Under the pieces are notes generated by a model. It saw only the letters and a list, made by a program, of their open reading frames with translations, did not search any database and was not told the origin of the DNA. From the NCBI RefSeq assembly GCF_024714475.1, contig NZ_JAMZMI010000001.1:558001-622000 (forward strand): DNA of 64,000 bases. The letters run 5' to 3'. Position 1 is the stretch's first letter; every line of letters starts with the position of its first letter. Source of the stretch: Marinoscillum sp. MHG1-6. GTDB taxonomy: Bacteria > Bacteroidota > Bacteroidia > Cytophagales > Cyclobacteriaceae. Positions 19,201 to 27,546 of this stretch are shown here, piece by piece. The translations under genes were made by a program, and so were the position numbers.

Positions 19201-22200
19201 GCCGCCTCAAAGTCCGGGAGGTATTTATTTTACCACATCAGGTGCCAATAGTGTATTCTTTATGAATCTTGAAGGCGGAGGAGAAACACCTTTCGCATCT
19301 TCTGATCCGGGGATCGGTGATTACGGTCTGGATTATTGGAGAACTCAGGACCAGATTTATTTTATTGATGGATCAACCTCAGGGGATAAAATTATGCAGG
19401 TAAGTCAGGATGGTTCCGGATTGACCTTATTCCATAATTTGGGGACAATTGATACGCAGTATGGAGGACTGGCCATAGATACCATTGCGCAACTTATTTA
19501 TGTAGTCGATCCTGCTCTGGGAGGTATCCGGGAGATCGATATTACGGGTCTTCAGCAGAATCTGCATACAGTTTTCACAGAGAATCCTTCTGATCTGGAA
19601 ATCAACAATGAATTTATCTACTGGTCAGAATCAGGCACAGCAGGCATTATTTATAGGGCCAATCTGGCAGATATTAGCAATACCGTGCAGGTGGTTATTG
19701 GTGCGGCCTCATCGGGAGGTACGGTCATTACAGGTCTAACCTTTGATCCAAATGATGGCAGGATATACTGGACCAATAACAGTGGTGAAATCAGACGGGC
19801 CTTTACGGACGGCTCTTCTGTAGAGGTGTTGAAATCCGGCCTTGGAGTAGGGATACGGGATGTCGAGTTTGACAATTATTTTGGTCGGATAGTCTATGTG
19901 AATAATGCGGGTCAAACTACTATCGAAGCGACGGATTTGGAAGGTTTTGCCAGAGACACACTTTTGTTGACGACAAATCCCATCAATTACCTGCTTATCA
20001 ATACGCCTTATGATCCACCGGTGGCTCAGCCAAACTATGCCCTTCAATTTGAAGGAGGACTGGAACATTTGGCAATTCCCGGTAATCCATTATGGGCCAG
20101 GTCTACCTGGACCGTGGAATTTCTTTTTAACTCAAGCATGATTCCTGCGAATCTTGAGCACTTCAACCTGGTGAATTTTGTCGGCGCTGCACCTTCAACT
20201 AATGAAATTAAATTATTAGGACATACGGGCTTCGATGTTCAGGCTTCTGGTGACGCAGGAGGTAGTCTGGTGGCTACGGGTGCGAACCCCAACGATTCAG
20301 CCTGGCACCATTTGGCAATTGTGAGCAATGCGTCTAATGATGGCGTGGTCTACCTCGATGGAGACTCGCTGACTCTGATAAGTAATGTGTTCCAAAATTT
20401 TGGTCCTTCGGGAGATCTGTTGATCGGTAATGGCTCAACCGGCGGATTGATTCTTGATGACTTCAGAATCTGGTCTGTGGCACGCACACAGGAGGAAATA
20501 ATGTCAGGCAGGTTTGGGGTCAATCCTCAGGAGCTTGGGCTGGAATTATTTTATACGTTCAATAATGGCCCGGGTAGCAATGGCGTAAATGATGAAACCG
20601 GAAAAGGATATGATGCCATGCTCGTGAATATGGATCCACTGACCGATTGGGTGTTGAATATTCCTCCGGTAGCTAATCTTACGGGTGTTGCTATCGTCGG
20701 AGGTTCTCATACTACCGTAGAATTTTCAGCGAAGGTGGATCAGGTTTCGGATGTTTATTATGTGATTTCTGAATCACCAACCTTTCCGACCCCGGAACAG
20801 ATTATTAGTGGTTTGGATGGTGATGGAAATGGAGCTTATAATTCAGGCGTCTATACGGGGATTACTGATAGTACTACCTTCTGGGTGGGTGATCCGGAGT
20901 TCAGTGGCCCTGCTCTGATACCTGCTACTGATTATTTTCTCTATGTAGTAGCCAACAATGAGTCGGGACCTTCTAATATTGAATTTCAGGCCTTCACTAC
21001 ACTACCAGAGCCAGCCATTGTGACAATGAATTCCGTGGATCTGGTTGGTGGAGACATGATCATCGGATCAACTAACAACCTGATCTATGAAATAGAACTC
21101 AACGTGGCTGGAGGTGATGTGACCATGATTGGTTTCTTCCTGACACCGGATCCTGCAACTTCGCATTTAGAAACAGACTTTACACAGTTCAATTTCTATG
21201 AATCGGTAGGGGTGGATGATTTTGCTGGAGCCACATTACTTGGTAGTTCGGGTTTTGTTACTGGGGATTCGAATATTCCGGATGGCAGTATTGGGTATTA
21301 TTTTAGTAGCACTTACCTGGATGGTTCAACGGTTTACCTCTATGTTTCTGCCGATATTGCTTCTACGGCAACCGAAGGATTTACCTTCGCAGTGCTAGCA
21401 CCATCAGGAGAGATGAATATTGGTGTCAATGACCCTAACCAGGTAGTGGATGGTACGGTGAATCCGGGTGCGGTTTTCACCGGTGTTTCAGCGGATGTTA
21501 CACCACCGGTGGTGACTTTTGCTCAGGATGGGCAAACCACAGGAAACACAGTGATTGGGGGCACGGTAGATGATCCGACTGCTACCATTCAGGTTCAGGT
21601 CAATAGTAGTGGTTATTTAGCTGCAGAAAACGATGGGCTGGGTTCCTGGACCTTTGATCTGAATACACATTCAGGCTTTGTCTCCGATGTAGCTTTGAAT
21701 ATAGACATTCTGGCCGCTGATGCCCTGGGCAATGACACGACAATTGTCGGTAGTATCACCGTTGATCTTACTGCACCGGTGGTGACTGTCGATCTTTTGC
21801 TTACGAATAATACAACTCCGATCATAACAGGTACTATTGATGATTTGAATACTGACTCATTGGTTGTAACCATTGCTGGAGTTGGCTACTCTCCAATCCC
21901 ATCAGCAGGAATATGGAGCGTTCAAGTAAGCCCTACAGCATTGAGCGAAGGAACTTATGATGTTCAGGTTACAGCAGTGGATCCATACGGAAATACTTCC
22001 TCGGATCAAACTGTAGATGAATTGGTCATAGACGTTACTGATCCGGTTGTTTCCTTGAATACACTGGTGACCACAGATGATACCCCTCCATTGAGTGGTA
22101 CCACCAATGAGCCGGTGGATTCGGTGTCAATTGGATTGTTGGGAGTGGATTATTCTGCTACCGTGGCTGGTAATTCATGGAATATATCAGATAATGTGAT

Positions 22201-24874
22201 TCCTTCCCTGGCTGTTGGCTCATACAAGGTGGAAGCTGCTGCGCGTGATTTGGCTGGGAATGTAAGCACCCTGACTTTGATTGACAGCGACAGTATTATC
22301 ATTCAGCCTGGAGCGCCATTGGCTTCGCAGGCCATCAACCTTGGATTCACGACTTTTACGGCTACCTGGTTCCCAAGAGCAGGGGTGTCACAATATCAGA
22401 TTGATGTGGCACTGGATGCCTCATTCACCAACCTAATCACCACTTCTCAAACGGTGAGTGATACAAGTTTTGCGTTAACGGGACTGGATTATACTACGAC
22501 GCATTACTACCGAGTGAGAGCGTTAGGGTTGGATGGCTTCATTTCTCAAAATTCTAATACCGTAGCCGTTACTACGCTTACAGATCCCAATACGGCTTTA
22601 GACTCGTTAGCCCTGTGGCAGGTTTATAATCGTACCAAGGGTATTGACTGGACGAAACGGGTCAATTGGAAAACGAACAAGTTGAAGAACTGGACGGGAG
22701 TGACGTTATCAGGCACGCGTATTACTGGAGTTAACCTATCCGGTTTCAACCTTCAGGGAACTTTCCCAACCATAGCTTCCGGATTGGAGGTGCTTGAAAC
22801 CCTGGATGTTTCTTCCAATGAGCTGAAAGCCATGCCGGATATGGCCAGGTATACCGTTTTGACCACCTTGAATGTGGCTAACAATCATTTGGACTTTGGT
22901 GTTCTGGAAGTTTTGCCTCAGCTCGATGTAACAACGCTATTCCCGCAAAAGCGTGTTGGGGTATTGGCGGATACGTTACTGGAGCAAAGTGCTGAAATTA
23001 CCTACACGTTGAGTAGAGCAGTTGGTGGTACAGGGAACACTTATACCTGGTTTAAACGAGAAAAATCATCCAATACAGGCACGTCAACCGGGGAGACCGG
23101 CCCGACTATCGATCGGTTGATTACCAGCTTTGCCGATGAGGGCTATTACTATGCGAAGGTTGCTAATCCTGCATTCCAGGGGGACACGCTTACTACTTAC
23201 GAATTATTTGTAAAGGTATCTTCCCTTGAGCGGGACCGAGTGGCTTTGATGAACTTGTATGATTCCACGAATGGAGCGGGCTGGACCAACAGTTCAGGTT
23301 GGGGAGCAGCCACAGTTACCAGTGACTGGTTCGGAGTAACTGTTGAAAACCTGAGGGTGACCAAGGTGGAGCTAGCAGCCAATAATTTGGACGGATACAT
23401 TGGTGAATCTTTCGGAGATTTGGTGAGCCTGACAGCAGTGAACTTGGAAAATAACAATATAAGGTCACTTCCGGATATGACCCTGGCAACCGGATTAACA
23501 CAATTGGATGCTTCCGGAAACAGGCTGGTGTTTACGGACATCGTTCCGAATTTCAATATCGCCGGTAAAGATTTTAGTCAACAAAAGCGTTTCGGGTTTA
23601 CGGTATATGATACCATTCAAGCAAGTACAGATACTACTTTAAGATTCCGGGAGCTGGGTGATGACCAGACCATTTATGAATGGTATTTTGGTCCGCTAAT
23701 TCCGGGTGAACCTTATAACAATGATGTTGTGCTAATTGAAGGGGCTCCGAACGAAAGAGCGTATGATATCTTTAGCATTGACTATGCGAAGCAGGGTACT
23801 TACCGCCTGAAGGTGACGCACCCTCTTGCACCTGGTATCAGCTTAGAAAGCCGTAACCAAAACATCATGGCCTACACCGACTTTCAGGGTAACCTGACTG
23901 TGGATAGCACAGATGCGGTGACGGATGCCGAGGTGGTGATTTGGAGGAAAACGCCACAAGGCCCATTCCAACAGGAGAATTCTGCCACAGTGGATATGAA
24001 TGGACATTATTCGATTCCTAATGTGGTACTTGGAACCTTCCTGGTATTGGCAAGGCCAAACAGGGCATTGGAGCAATATAAGGAGGTACTTCAGACTTAT
24101 TATGTTAGCCAAAAGACCTATGCCGAGGCGGACTCACTTCAATTGTTTGCTGCAACTGAGGGTGTGGACATTGATCTGATCAGTATTAAACCTGAGCTTC
24201 CTGTTGCAACGGGTGCGATGATATCTGGAACGATAGAATCAGACTTTGACGATCCGGTGGATGAGGAGAACGGTCGTGTCAATGCCAGAAGAAAGGTGAG
24301 GAAAGCCGCGTGTTCGATGCGTAGGTTTAAATCGCAAGGACGCCCGACACAGGGTGTTCAGGATAGTGTGGAGGCGGAAATTGCTTACTATGTTGAAACG
24401 GATGATGAGGGATATTTCAACTTCGAGGGAGTGGCCGATGGAAAATACCTGATCAATATTGAATTCCCGGGCGTTCCAATGAATCCTAATTCAGAAGTAG
24501 TTTTTGAAATTGGAGGGGATAAGGAGAATCAGGTATTTGAGGTAAATGCTTTGGTTACAGAGCTTGGAATCGAAGTGGAGCAAACTGAAATACTTTATAC
24601 GCTCAAGCCTTATGTGAAGGATGTTAATTTCTACCCGAATCCGACGGATGGCCTGTTGGCACTTGATTACACCGTTTACAGGCAGATTGATGATCTGCAA
24701 ATGGTACTCGTTACCATGGATGGACGGATTATTAGGCAGGCCGAAATCCCACATTACAAGGGTAGATGGCATGCAGAACTTGACATGACTGAAGTGAGTG
24801 TGGGAATTTATCAATTGGTGTTCACAGATAAGGCTGGAACGTTCTGGCATTCTGTGAAGGTGGGTCGAAAATAA
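13262..24874 (+). CDS. Giant multidomain T9SS-secreted surface protein (3870 residues)
   Basis: A very large exported protein with a signal peptide ending near VAAQ. Reading along it: LamG-like lectin fold (30-235); Ig-like repeats around TFDQD...ITGTIDD (240-420); a PNGGEL domain; three tandem ~188-residue repeats (528-1091); and twice a mucin/MAM-like segment (GIPADWTFQNA) plus LamG (1094-1453, 1457-1813). Next come a TPDPATS-type domain present twice, a YWTD-like beta-propeller (1980-2247), a fourth LamG, three more Ig-like domains, and fibronectin III (3017-3110). The C-terminal module (3113-3870) has two LRR-Ig cassettes, a Cna-B-like domain, a regulatory-like domain with a basic insert, and a T9SS type A sorting domain beginning NFYPNPTDG and ending VGRK. 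Together these suggest an adhesin, possibly carbohydrate-binding, exported through the outer membrane and anchored or released by the T9SS. Confidence 0.92.
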   Translation: MTSFFQVRMLALGLLAAFILSSSTVAAQNSLQFDGIDDYVGVGNLGTTPTQGTFETWAWIDDHDDNHGLMDTDASNIASGFRIETTAAGDLYLVVDDNSQSLHHFYLAPDSITGSWMHLAFTWDTGTGSLIGYLDGVQVFNDAVASFPLSFPDVVLGFAYQNTSTRIWDGLIAETRFWNRALTASEVAFLKDQSLSGFQPDLLVYYDYSEGSGTTTSDLSSNGFTGSLFNNVTWSANAPVLAGADVDIPILTFDQDLTTTNNSLITGTIDDVFAVIEVSLDGGATWSPAGNPGDGTWDYDISTDPTFSGSGSYTVDIRAMDDVLQVGVYTGTMELDQVAPVITFDQDGLTVGDPIITGTIDDPAAIIDVSLDLGATYSPATNNGTTWSYDLSGDINFSGDNFYDVDIRATDVALNEGFYSGGVTLSSPSIVVVQPNGGELLTEGLPYEITWSYSGFPGTDFIEIRLSTDGGATFNIINDGTFETFPTNSFSWTPTSFDVTGEGIIEVANTTALIADQSDGIFTVDPAGCDPITISPSVTDNTGCTVPDGQIYVQSSTLVEPTNGYTYELYDDLLNLIDTSSAGQDGAVGYTFANLPGGLYTIRAYNDDNACFDELVDIFVDDLSNPPFVDEAFVFITDESSPGFFDGSIDASTAVGGGSGTYDYYWYEGFGIDVFITNEPSGILSGLTANDYTLVVQDLVSGCSSAEYYFTVNAAAGCDPITITTSATENTSCALPDGQIYVQSSTLSEPISGYTYDLYDQFFNFMASSGPGIDGAIGFTFTGLAPGNYTVEVINGDNSCLDNTSAFVDDLSNPPFVDEGFVFITDESSPGFFDGSIDASTAAGGGSGNYDFYWYEGIGIDVFITNDPSGVLSGLTASDYTLVVQDLVTGCSSGEYYFTVNSGGACDPINITPTISDNTDCANPNGQIYVQSSTLTEPVSGYTYELYDDLLSLIAISPGGQDGTTGYTFTNLIGGLYTIRAYNDDNGCFDDLADIFVDELSNPPFVDEAFVFVSAESSPGAFDGSIDASSAAGGGSGNYDYFWYEGFGTAVPYTSGVSIISGLAAGDYTLVVQDLVTGCSSGEYYFAVNSGGPGVYYEPFADGIPADWTFQNATWIGDPNKGFNQEPGAVRLESGVGNHLTTPHFEAVTFISFQHRVDVNIADGFVFSVLGSDDGGATFNVDLGGGISVPKIDTVYEEFYVDVIATYGTDYYGPIKIVTDGSGDSPGIIDDFQTDGFISGGGPGNYALQFDGVNEYVTIDGIGDYYEQPQLTIEAWVNPSSATSYILSSENNGGWGFYVNGGVLSVTNVGVGGISSTASIPIDTWTHVAVSYDQANDAVRFYQNGTFIEEQTFALFSGSLNSAYTIGARTTSAQYSVQLIDEVRVWGAVLSDADIAARYGEFLYGNEPNLLSYFNFEDGPGSSQAYDYAESGYFGTLYNMDVSNWVAGPILTYPPPINYYESFSSGIPADWTFQNASWISDPDKGFNLEPGAVLLQSGAGNHLTTPHFDAVSYISLQYRVDVLNADGFVFSVLGSDDGGATFNVDLGGGLIAKTDTVYQELYIDVFSTYGTEYYGPIQIVTDFSGDSPGLIDEFKTDGFIGGGGPVGYALDFDGVDDYAETDPINYAGTFTLEAWVILDETIDPGGSGIISTMPESFTFEMGLSSQGYLYASFNGITSDTATTTFINDFNWHHIAMSYDNLTGDAILYVDGNQELIIAAPTGISLTAQSLYFMANTALTKYTRGYLDEVRMWDHIRTQADINNDMFQELNGGAPGLIHYFNFNEGGGTEAYDFLGGLTAFLDPMGIGNYPFYIQPGAPVSGGEGPLTDIYMNTHFIEDQTVPPGTSDVLVYKMEAQIVNGPADIEGFFLRVGGPYDPSDFLNFNFYQSVGVDDFAGAELLGSPTFGTPFGQDTVGLFFNRSYSADQIVYYYVTANISPDAFIGDAFNILTPNSEHFGFGNVNFIGDGLTDGPIINIDNVQPPQSPGGIYFTTSGANSVFFMNLEGGGETPFASSDPGIGDYGLDYWRTQDQIYFIDGSTSGDKIMQVSQDGSGLTLFHNLGTIDTQYGGLAIDTIAQLIYVVDPALGGIREIDITGLQQNLHTVFTENPSDLEINNEFIYWSESGTAGIIYRANLADISNTVQVVIGAASSGGTVITGLTFDPNDGRIYWTNNSGEIRRAFTDGSSVEVLKSGLGVGIRDVEFDNYFGRIVYVNNAGQTTIEATDLEGFARDTLLLTTNPINYLLINTPYDPPVAQPNYALQFEGGLEHLAIPGNPLWARSTWTVEFLFNSSMIPANLEHFNLVNFVGAAPSTNEIKLLGHTGFDVQASGDAGGSLVATGANPNDSAWHHLAIVSNASNDGVVYLDGDSLTLISNVFQNFGPSGDLLIGNGSTGGLILDDFRIWSVARTQEEIMSGRFGVNPQELGLELFYTFNNGPGSNGVNDETGKGYDAMLVNMDPLTDWVLNIPPVANLTGVAIVGGSHTTVEFSAKVDQVSDVYYVISESPTFPTPEQIISGLDGDGNGAYNSGVYTGITDSTTFWVGDPEFSGPALIPATDYFLYVVANNESGPSNIEFQAFTTLPEPAIVTMNSVDLVGGDMIIGSTNNLIYEIELNVAGGDVTMIGFFLTPDPATSHLETDFTQFNFYESVGVDDFAGATLLGSSGFVTGDSNIPDGSIGYYFSSTYLDGSTVYLYVSADIASTATEGFTFAVLAPSGEMNIGVNDPNQVVDGTVNPGAVFTGVSADVTPPVVTFAQDGQTTGNTVIGGTVDDPTATIQVQVNSSGYLAAENDGLGSWTFDLNTHSGFVSDVALNIDILAADALGNDTTIVGSITVDLTAPVVTVDLLLTNNTTPIITGTIDDLNTDSLVVTIAGVGYSPIPSAGIWSVQVSPTALSEGTYDVQVTAVDPYGNTSSDQTVDELVIDVTDPVVSLNTLVTTDDTPPLSGTTNEPVDSVSIGLLGVDYSATVAGNSWNISDNVIPSLAVGSYKVEAAARDLAGNVSTLTLIDSDSIIIQPGAPLASQAINLGFTTFTATWFPRAGVSQYQIDVALDASFTNLITTSQTVSDTSFALTGLDYTTTHYYRVRALGLDGFISQNSNTVAVTTLTDPNTALDSLALWQVYNRTKGIDWTKRVNWKTNKLKNWTGVTLSGTRITGVNLSGFNLQGTFPTIASGLEVLETLDVSSNELKAMPDMARYTVLTTLNVANNHLDFGVLEVLPQLDVTTLFPQKRVGVLADTLLEQSAEITYTLSRAVGGTGNTYTWFKREKSSNTGTSTGETGPTIDRLITSFADEGYYYAKVANPAFQGDTLTTYELFVKVSSLERDRVALMNLYDSTNGAGWTNSSGWGAATVTSDWFGVTVENLRVTKVELAANNLDGYIGESFGDLVSLTAVNLENNNIRSLPDMTLATGLTQLDASGNRLVFTDIVPNFNIAGKDFSQQKRFGFTVYDTIQASTDTTLRFRELGDDQTIYEWYFGPLIPGEPYNNDVVLIEGAPNERAYDIFSIDYAKQGTYRLKVTHPLAPGISLESRNQNIMAYTDFQGNLTVDSTDAVTDAEVVIWRKTPQGPFQQENSATVDMNGHYSIPNVVLGTFLVLARPNRALEQYKEVLQTYYVSQKTYAEADSLQLFAATEGVDIDLISIKPELPVATGAMISGTIESDFDDPVDEENGRVNARRKVRKAACSMRRFKSQGRPTQGVQDSVEAEIAYYVETDDEGYFNFEGVADGKYLINIEFPGVPMNPNSEVVFEIGGDKENQVFEVNALVTELGIEVEQTEILYTLKPYVKDVNFYPNPTDGLLALDYTVYRQIDDLQMVLVTMDGRIIRQAEIPHYKGRWHAELDMTEVSVGIYQLVFTDKAGTFWHSVKVGRK
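14843..16535 (+). repeat. Three tandem ~565-base coding repeats in the giant gene
   Basis: Copies begin near 14843, 15410 and 15973, each about 188 codons. Each starts with a CDPI strand and a GQIYVQSSTL segment, has SNPPFVDE and SSPG..DGSIDAS in the middle, and ends with YTLVVQDLV.GCSS.EYYF. Copies 1 and 2 share a stretch of roughly 40 identical bases around the SNPPFVDE codons. Copy 3 differs there mainly at third positions, so copies 1 and 2 are the more recent duplication or have exchanged sequence. Conserved cysteines at the repeat start and near GCSS could form disulfides. Confidence 0.85.
16541..18715 (+). repeat. Duplicated ~1.09-kb unit (jelly-roll-like segment plus LamG)
   Basis: Two units begin near 16541 and 17631. 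Each opens with YYE.F..GIPADWTFQNA, continues through GNHLTTPHF and FVFSVLGSDDGGATFNVDLGGG, and ends in a LamG domain (YAL.FDGV). The protein similarity is obvious by eye while many codons differ, so the duplication is not very recent. It shows the giant protein grew by copying domain pairs. Confidence 0.8.
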
Positions 24875-24894
24875 TTATAGCACATATATAGCTT

Positions 24895-24928
24895 AAAAAA
24901 ATCCCCGAAGACCTTCGGGGATTTTTTT
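24895..24928. terminator. Strong intrinsic terminator after the giant gene
   Basis: A GC core (ATCCCCGAAG at 24901-24910 with CTTCGGGGAT at 24913-24922) is flanked by seven A residues and seven T residues that extend the pairing, giving a terminator usable in both directions. It begins 20 bases after the giant gene's stop and makes the next three genes a separate transcription unit. Confidence 0.9.
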
Positions 24929-25071
24929 ATGTCTTTGTTAAATCCGATTCTGACCAGAGAATATGCATTAAAATATTATCTTTACTCCCCCATTGCTTTA
25001 ATCCTATTTCATATAGGAATAATGCACGCCAGCGAATAGACAGCCAATTTAAACCTAAGCCTTCAAACGCA

Positions 25072-27531
25072 ATGAACGCCAAAGCTGTCGCATTTGCCTT
25101 TATTTTACTTACCGCAGGTCTTTTCAACAAGCTAGTTGCTCAAAATAGCATGGGAATCGGAACCAATTCCCCCAATCCAAATGCAGTATTAGAGCTTGTT
25201 TCTCCAACCAGTAATCAGGGGTTTCTTGTTCCAAGGCTGACCACTTTGGAGCGAGGTTCGATGTCATTGTCGGCCAATGAAAATGGCTTACTTGTTTTTG
25301 ATATCGATGATCAGTTATTCTATTTCTGGGTTGATCCTACCTGGATACCGGTGAGTAATGGGGCAAATGGCGATATGCTGGCGTCCATCTATGATCAGGA
25401 TGGAAACCAATCTGTTGATGCAGCAGATAGTATATCTGTTGATTTCTTCGATGGTGTATCTATTCAATACAATCTGCTCACGGGTCAGGTAGAAGTACGT
25501 GGTGGAGGTATTACAACAACAAAATTGGCTAACGCATCAGTTACGAATGCTAAAATAGCTTTGGGATCAATTACAGGAGACCAACTGGGTATACCTGCTT
25601 TGTCGGGACAGGTATTGAAATATGATGGGTCGGGCTGGTTGGCAGGTCCTGACACAGTAAATGTTGATGGTACGACTATCATCGGGGATGGTGAGTCTAT
25701 ACCACTGGGCATTGGAACACTAGGAAGCGCCCAGATTCAGGATGGCGCGATTACAACTACAAAAATTGGTACTGCTGTAATTACCGGTGACAAAATCGGG
25801 ATTCCTGCTTTGCCGGGACAGGTATTAAAATATGATGGGTCGGGCTGGCTGGCAGGCCCTGACACGGTGAATGTGGATGGGACGACGATTACAGGAGATG
25901 GAGAAACCATTCCATTGGCTATTGGAACCATAGGCACCACACAAATACAGGATGCCTCAATTACGAATGCAAAAATAGCTTTGGGATCCATTACCGGCGA
26001 TCAACTCGGCATACCGGCATTATCAGGTCAGGTATTAAAATATGATGGTGTTGGCTGGTTGGCAGGCCCTGATACAGTTAATGTAGATGGCACGACGATC
26101 ATCGGGGACGGTGAAACCATACCATTAGCGATTGGAACCCTTGGTACAGCCCAAATTCAGGATGCTTCTATAACTACCGCGAAACTTGCGGATGGCTCGG
26201 TAAGCAATGCCAAAATAGCAACAGGATCAATCACAGGAGATCAGATTGGTGTTCCTGCCGCTTCCGGGGATGTACTGACTTATGATGGTTCTGTATGGGC
26301 TGCTTTACCGAACTTCTCCTCTCAATGGGGCGCCAATGGCTCAGATATTTATTATGATACCGGAAGAGTGGCCATTGGAGTAAACGCTCCCACTGCTCCA
26401 TTACATATATTATCGTCGGCAAACGGCACATCGGATTTACTTATTCAGGACGATGCAGGGGGAGACCCCAGTTTAACTTTTGAGGAGACTTCCGGCGGAG
26501 CAATTTATTCCATGGGGATTGATTTTAGTGATGCTGGAAAATTCAAGATGGCTCGCAGTTCGAACCCAAGCGGGTCGGCCTTTTTTACGATCGACGCCAG
26601 CAATCGATTTGGTTTTGGTACCCAGACCCCGTTTGACGCCTTGCATGCCCATGTCGGAACCACCACCGTTTCAAGGATCCGTCTGACACAATCAGCAAGT
26701 GGTCTGGCAAGTACAGATGGTGTAGTACTGGAAAGTAATAGCGCCAACGCCTACATTAGAAATTATGAAAATGGAGATATATACCTAAATACGAACACCC
26801 ATCTATTCACATTTAGCAGTTTGGGAAATTTGACTGTTCCTGGCACTATGACGGCAACTGCCTTTGTCGGTGATGCGTCGGGCCTAACGAATCTTCCTTC
26901 TACCTATAATTCCACTTTGACCATCCGCGATGGGCTTACTGGCAACAGTACCCCGTCATTGTTTTTGGAGCGTACAGATGGTAATTCGGCCGTTTCCGCA
27001 CAATATAATAATGGAGCGGCCACCTTTTCGATGGGGATAACCGGAGATGAAGGGTTCGCGCTGAGTGCCCCGAATGTAAATATTGGACAGACGGGGGATT
27101 ATTTAAGAGTAACCAATGCAGGTGATGTAGGAATCGGAACAGTGGCACCGAGTGCGAAGTTGGATGTGGGGGGTAGTTTGGAGGTAAATGGTGATATGAC
27201 AACAACCGCGGGAGTATATCATCAAGTTAGGCAAATATCTTCCACAACTTATGTTGTGCAGGCGGGGGATCATATTATTGAGGTTTCAGGTGCTGGGACG
27301 GCTATTACCCTACCTGATGCAAATGTTCCAATTGATGGTCGTGAGTTGTTCATATTGGTCAGAGCAGGCGGCGATCACAGTATAGCTTTGGATGGAGCAG
27401 CTGGTGATTTTTTCATTTATAATGCTGCAGTAGTCTCGACCCCTATTAGTATTGGTTTGAATGTTACGCCTGCTATACATTCTGTACATCTATTGTCGGT
27501 GGGCAATTTCTGGTATGTAATGACTCATTAA
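25072..27531 (+). CDS. Secreted tail-fibre-like repeat protein (819 residues)
   Basis: An exported protein of unknown function with a signal peptide ending LVAQ. It begins with the NSMGIGTNSPNPNAVLEL motif found at the N-terminus of many Bacteroidota surface proteins, followed by NQGFLVPRLTT. Residues about 150-420 are tandem 70-residue repeats (ITGDQLGIPALSGQVLKYDG). The rest is beta-rich with further GFGTQTP and VGIGTVAPSAKLDV signatures, a style that resembles phage tail-fibre shafts. It lacks a T9SS sorting domain and ends in GNFWYVMTH. It heads an operon with the next two genes (gaps 15 and 11 bases). A trimeric fibre is plausible but inferred. Confidence 0.88.
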   Translation: MNAKAVAFAFILLTAGLFNKLVAQNSMGIGTNSPNPNAVLELVSPTSNQGFLVPRLTTLERGSMSLSANENGLLVFDIDDQLFYFWVDPTWIPVSNGANGDMLASIYDQDGNQSVDAADSISVDFFDGVSIQYNLLTGQVEVRGGGITTTKLANASVTNAKIALGSITGDQLGIPALSGQVLKYDGSGWLAGPDTVNVDGTTIIGDGESIPLGIGTLGSAQIQDGAITTTKIGTAVITGDKIGIPALPGQVLKYDGSGWLAGPDTVNVDGTTITGDGETIPLAIGTIGTTQIQDASITNAKIALGSITGDQLGIPALSGQVLKYDGVGWLAGPDTVNVDGTTIIGDGETIPLAIGTLGTAQIQDASITTAKLADGSVSNAKIATGSITGDQIGVPAASGDVLTYDGSVWAALPNFSSQWGANGSDIYYDTGRVAIGVNAPTAPLHILSSANGTSDLLIQDDAGGDPSLTFEETSGGAIYSMGIDFSDAGKFKMARSSNPSGSAFFTIDASNRFGFGTQTPFDALHAHVGTTTVSRIRLTQSASGLASTDGVVLESNSANAYIRNYENGDIYLNTNTHLFTFSSLGNLTVPGTMTATAFVGDASGLTNLPSTYNSTLTIRDGLTGNSTPSLFLERTDGNSAVSAQYNNGAATFSMGITGDEGFALSAPNVNIGQTGDYLRVTNAGDVGIGTVAPSAKLDVGGSLEVNGDMTTTAGVYHQVRQISSTTYVVQAGDHIIEVSGAGTAITLPDANVPIDGRELFILVRAGGDHSIALDGAAGDFFIYNAAVVSTPISIGLNVTPAIHSVHLLSVGNFWYVMTH
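25561..26310 (+). repeat. Tandem 210-base repeats in the tail-fibre-like gene
   Basis: Full copies start at 25561, 25771 and 25981, exactly 210 bases (70 codons) apart. A fourth, divergent and partial copy starts at 26221 after a 30-base insertion. Each unit encodes ITGD..GIPA..GQVLKYDG followed by GPDTVNVDGTTI.GDGE. Copies 1 and 3 are closest in their first 20 codons. Confidence 0.88.
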
Positions 27532-27546
27532 TTATCTGAGCGAATT

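Noticed and set aside
22600-24874. The giant gene as two genes joined by a lost stop or assembly error
   Set aside because: The frame is continuous with domain-to-domain linkers, one signal peptide and one sorting domain, and the LRR protein shows the module is naturally fused to other N-termini.
25002-25018. TCCTAT/ATAGGA palindrome upstream of the fibre operon
   Set aside because: A 6-bp match with a 5-base gap in A+T-rich DNA is expected by chance; no second copy was seen.
25561-26310. Tandem repeats as a CRISPR array
   Set aside because: The 210-base period lies in one long open frame, without short repeat-spacer structure or cas genes.
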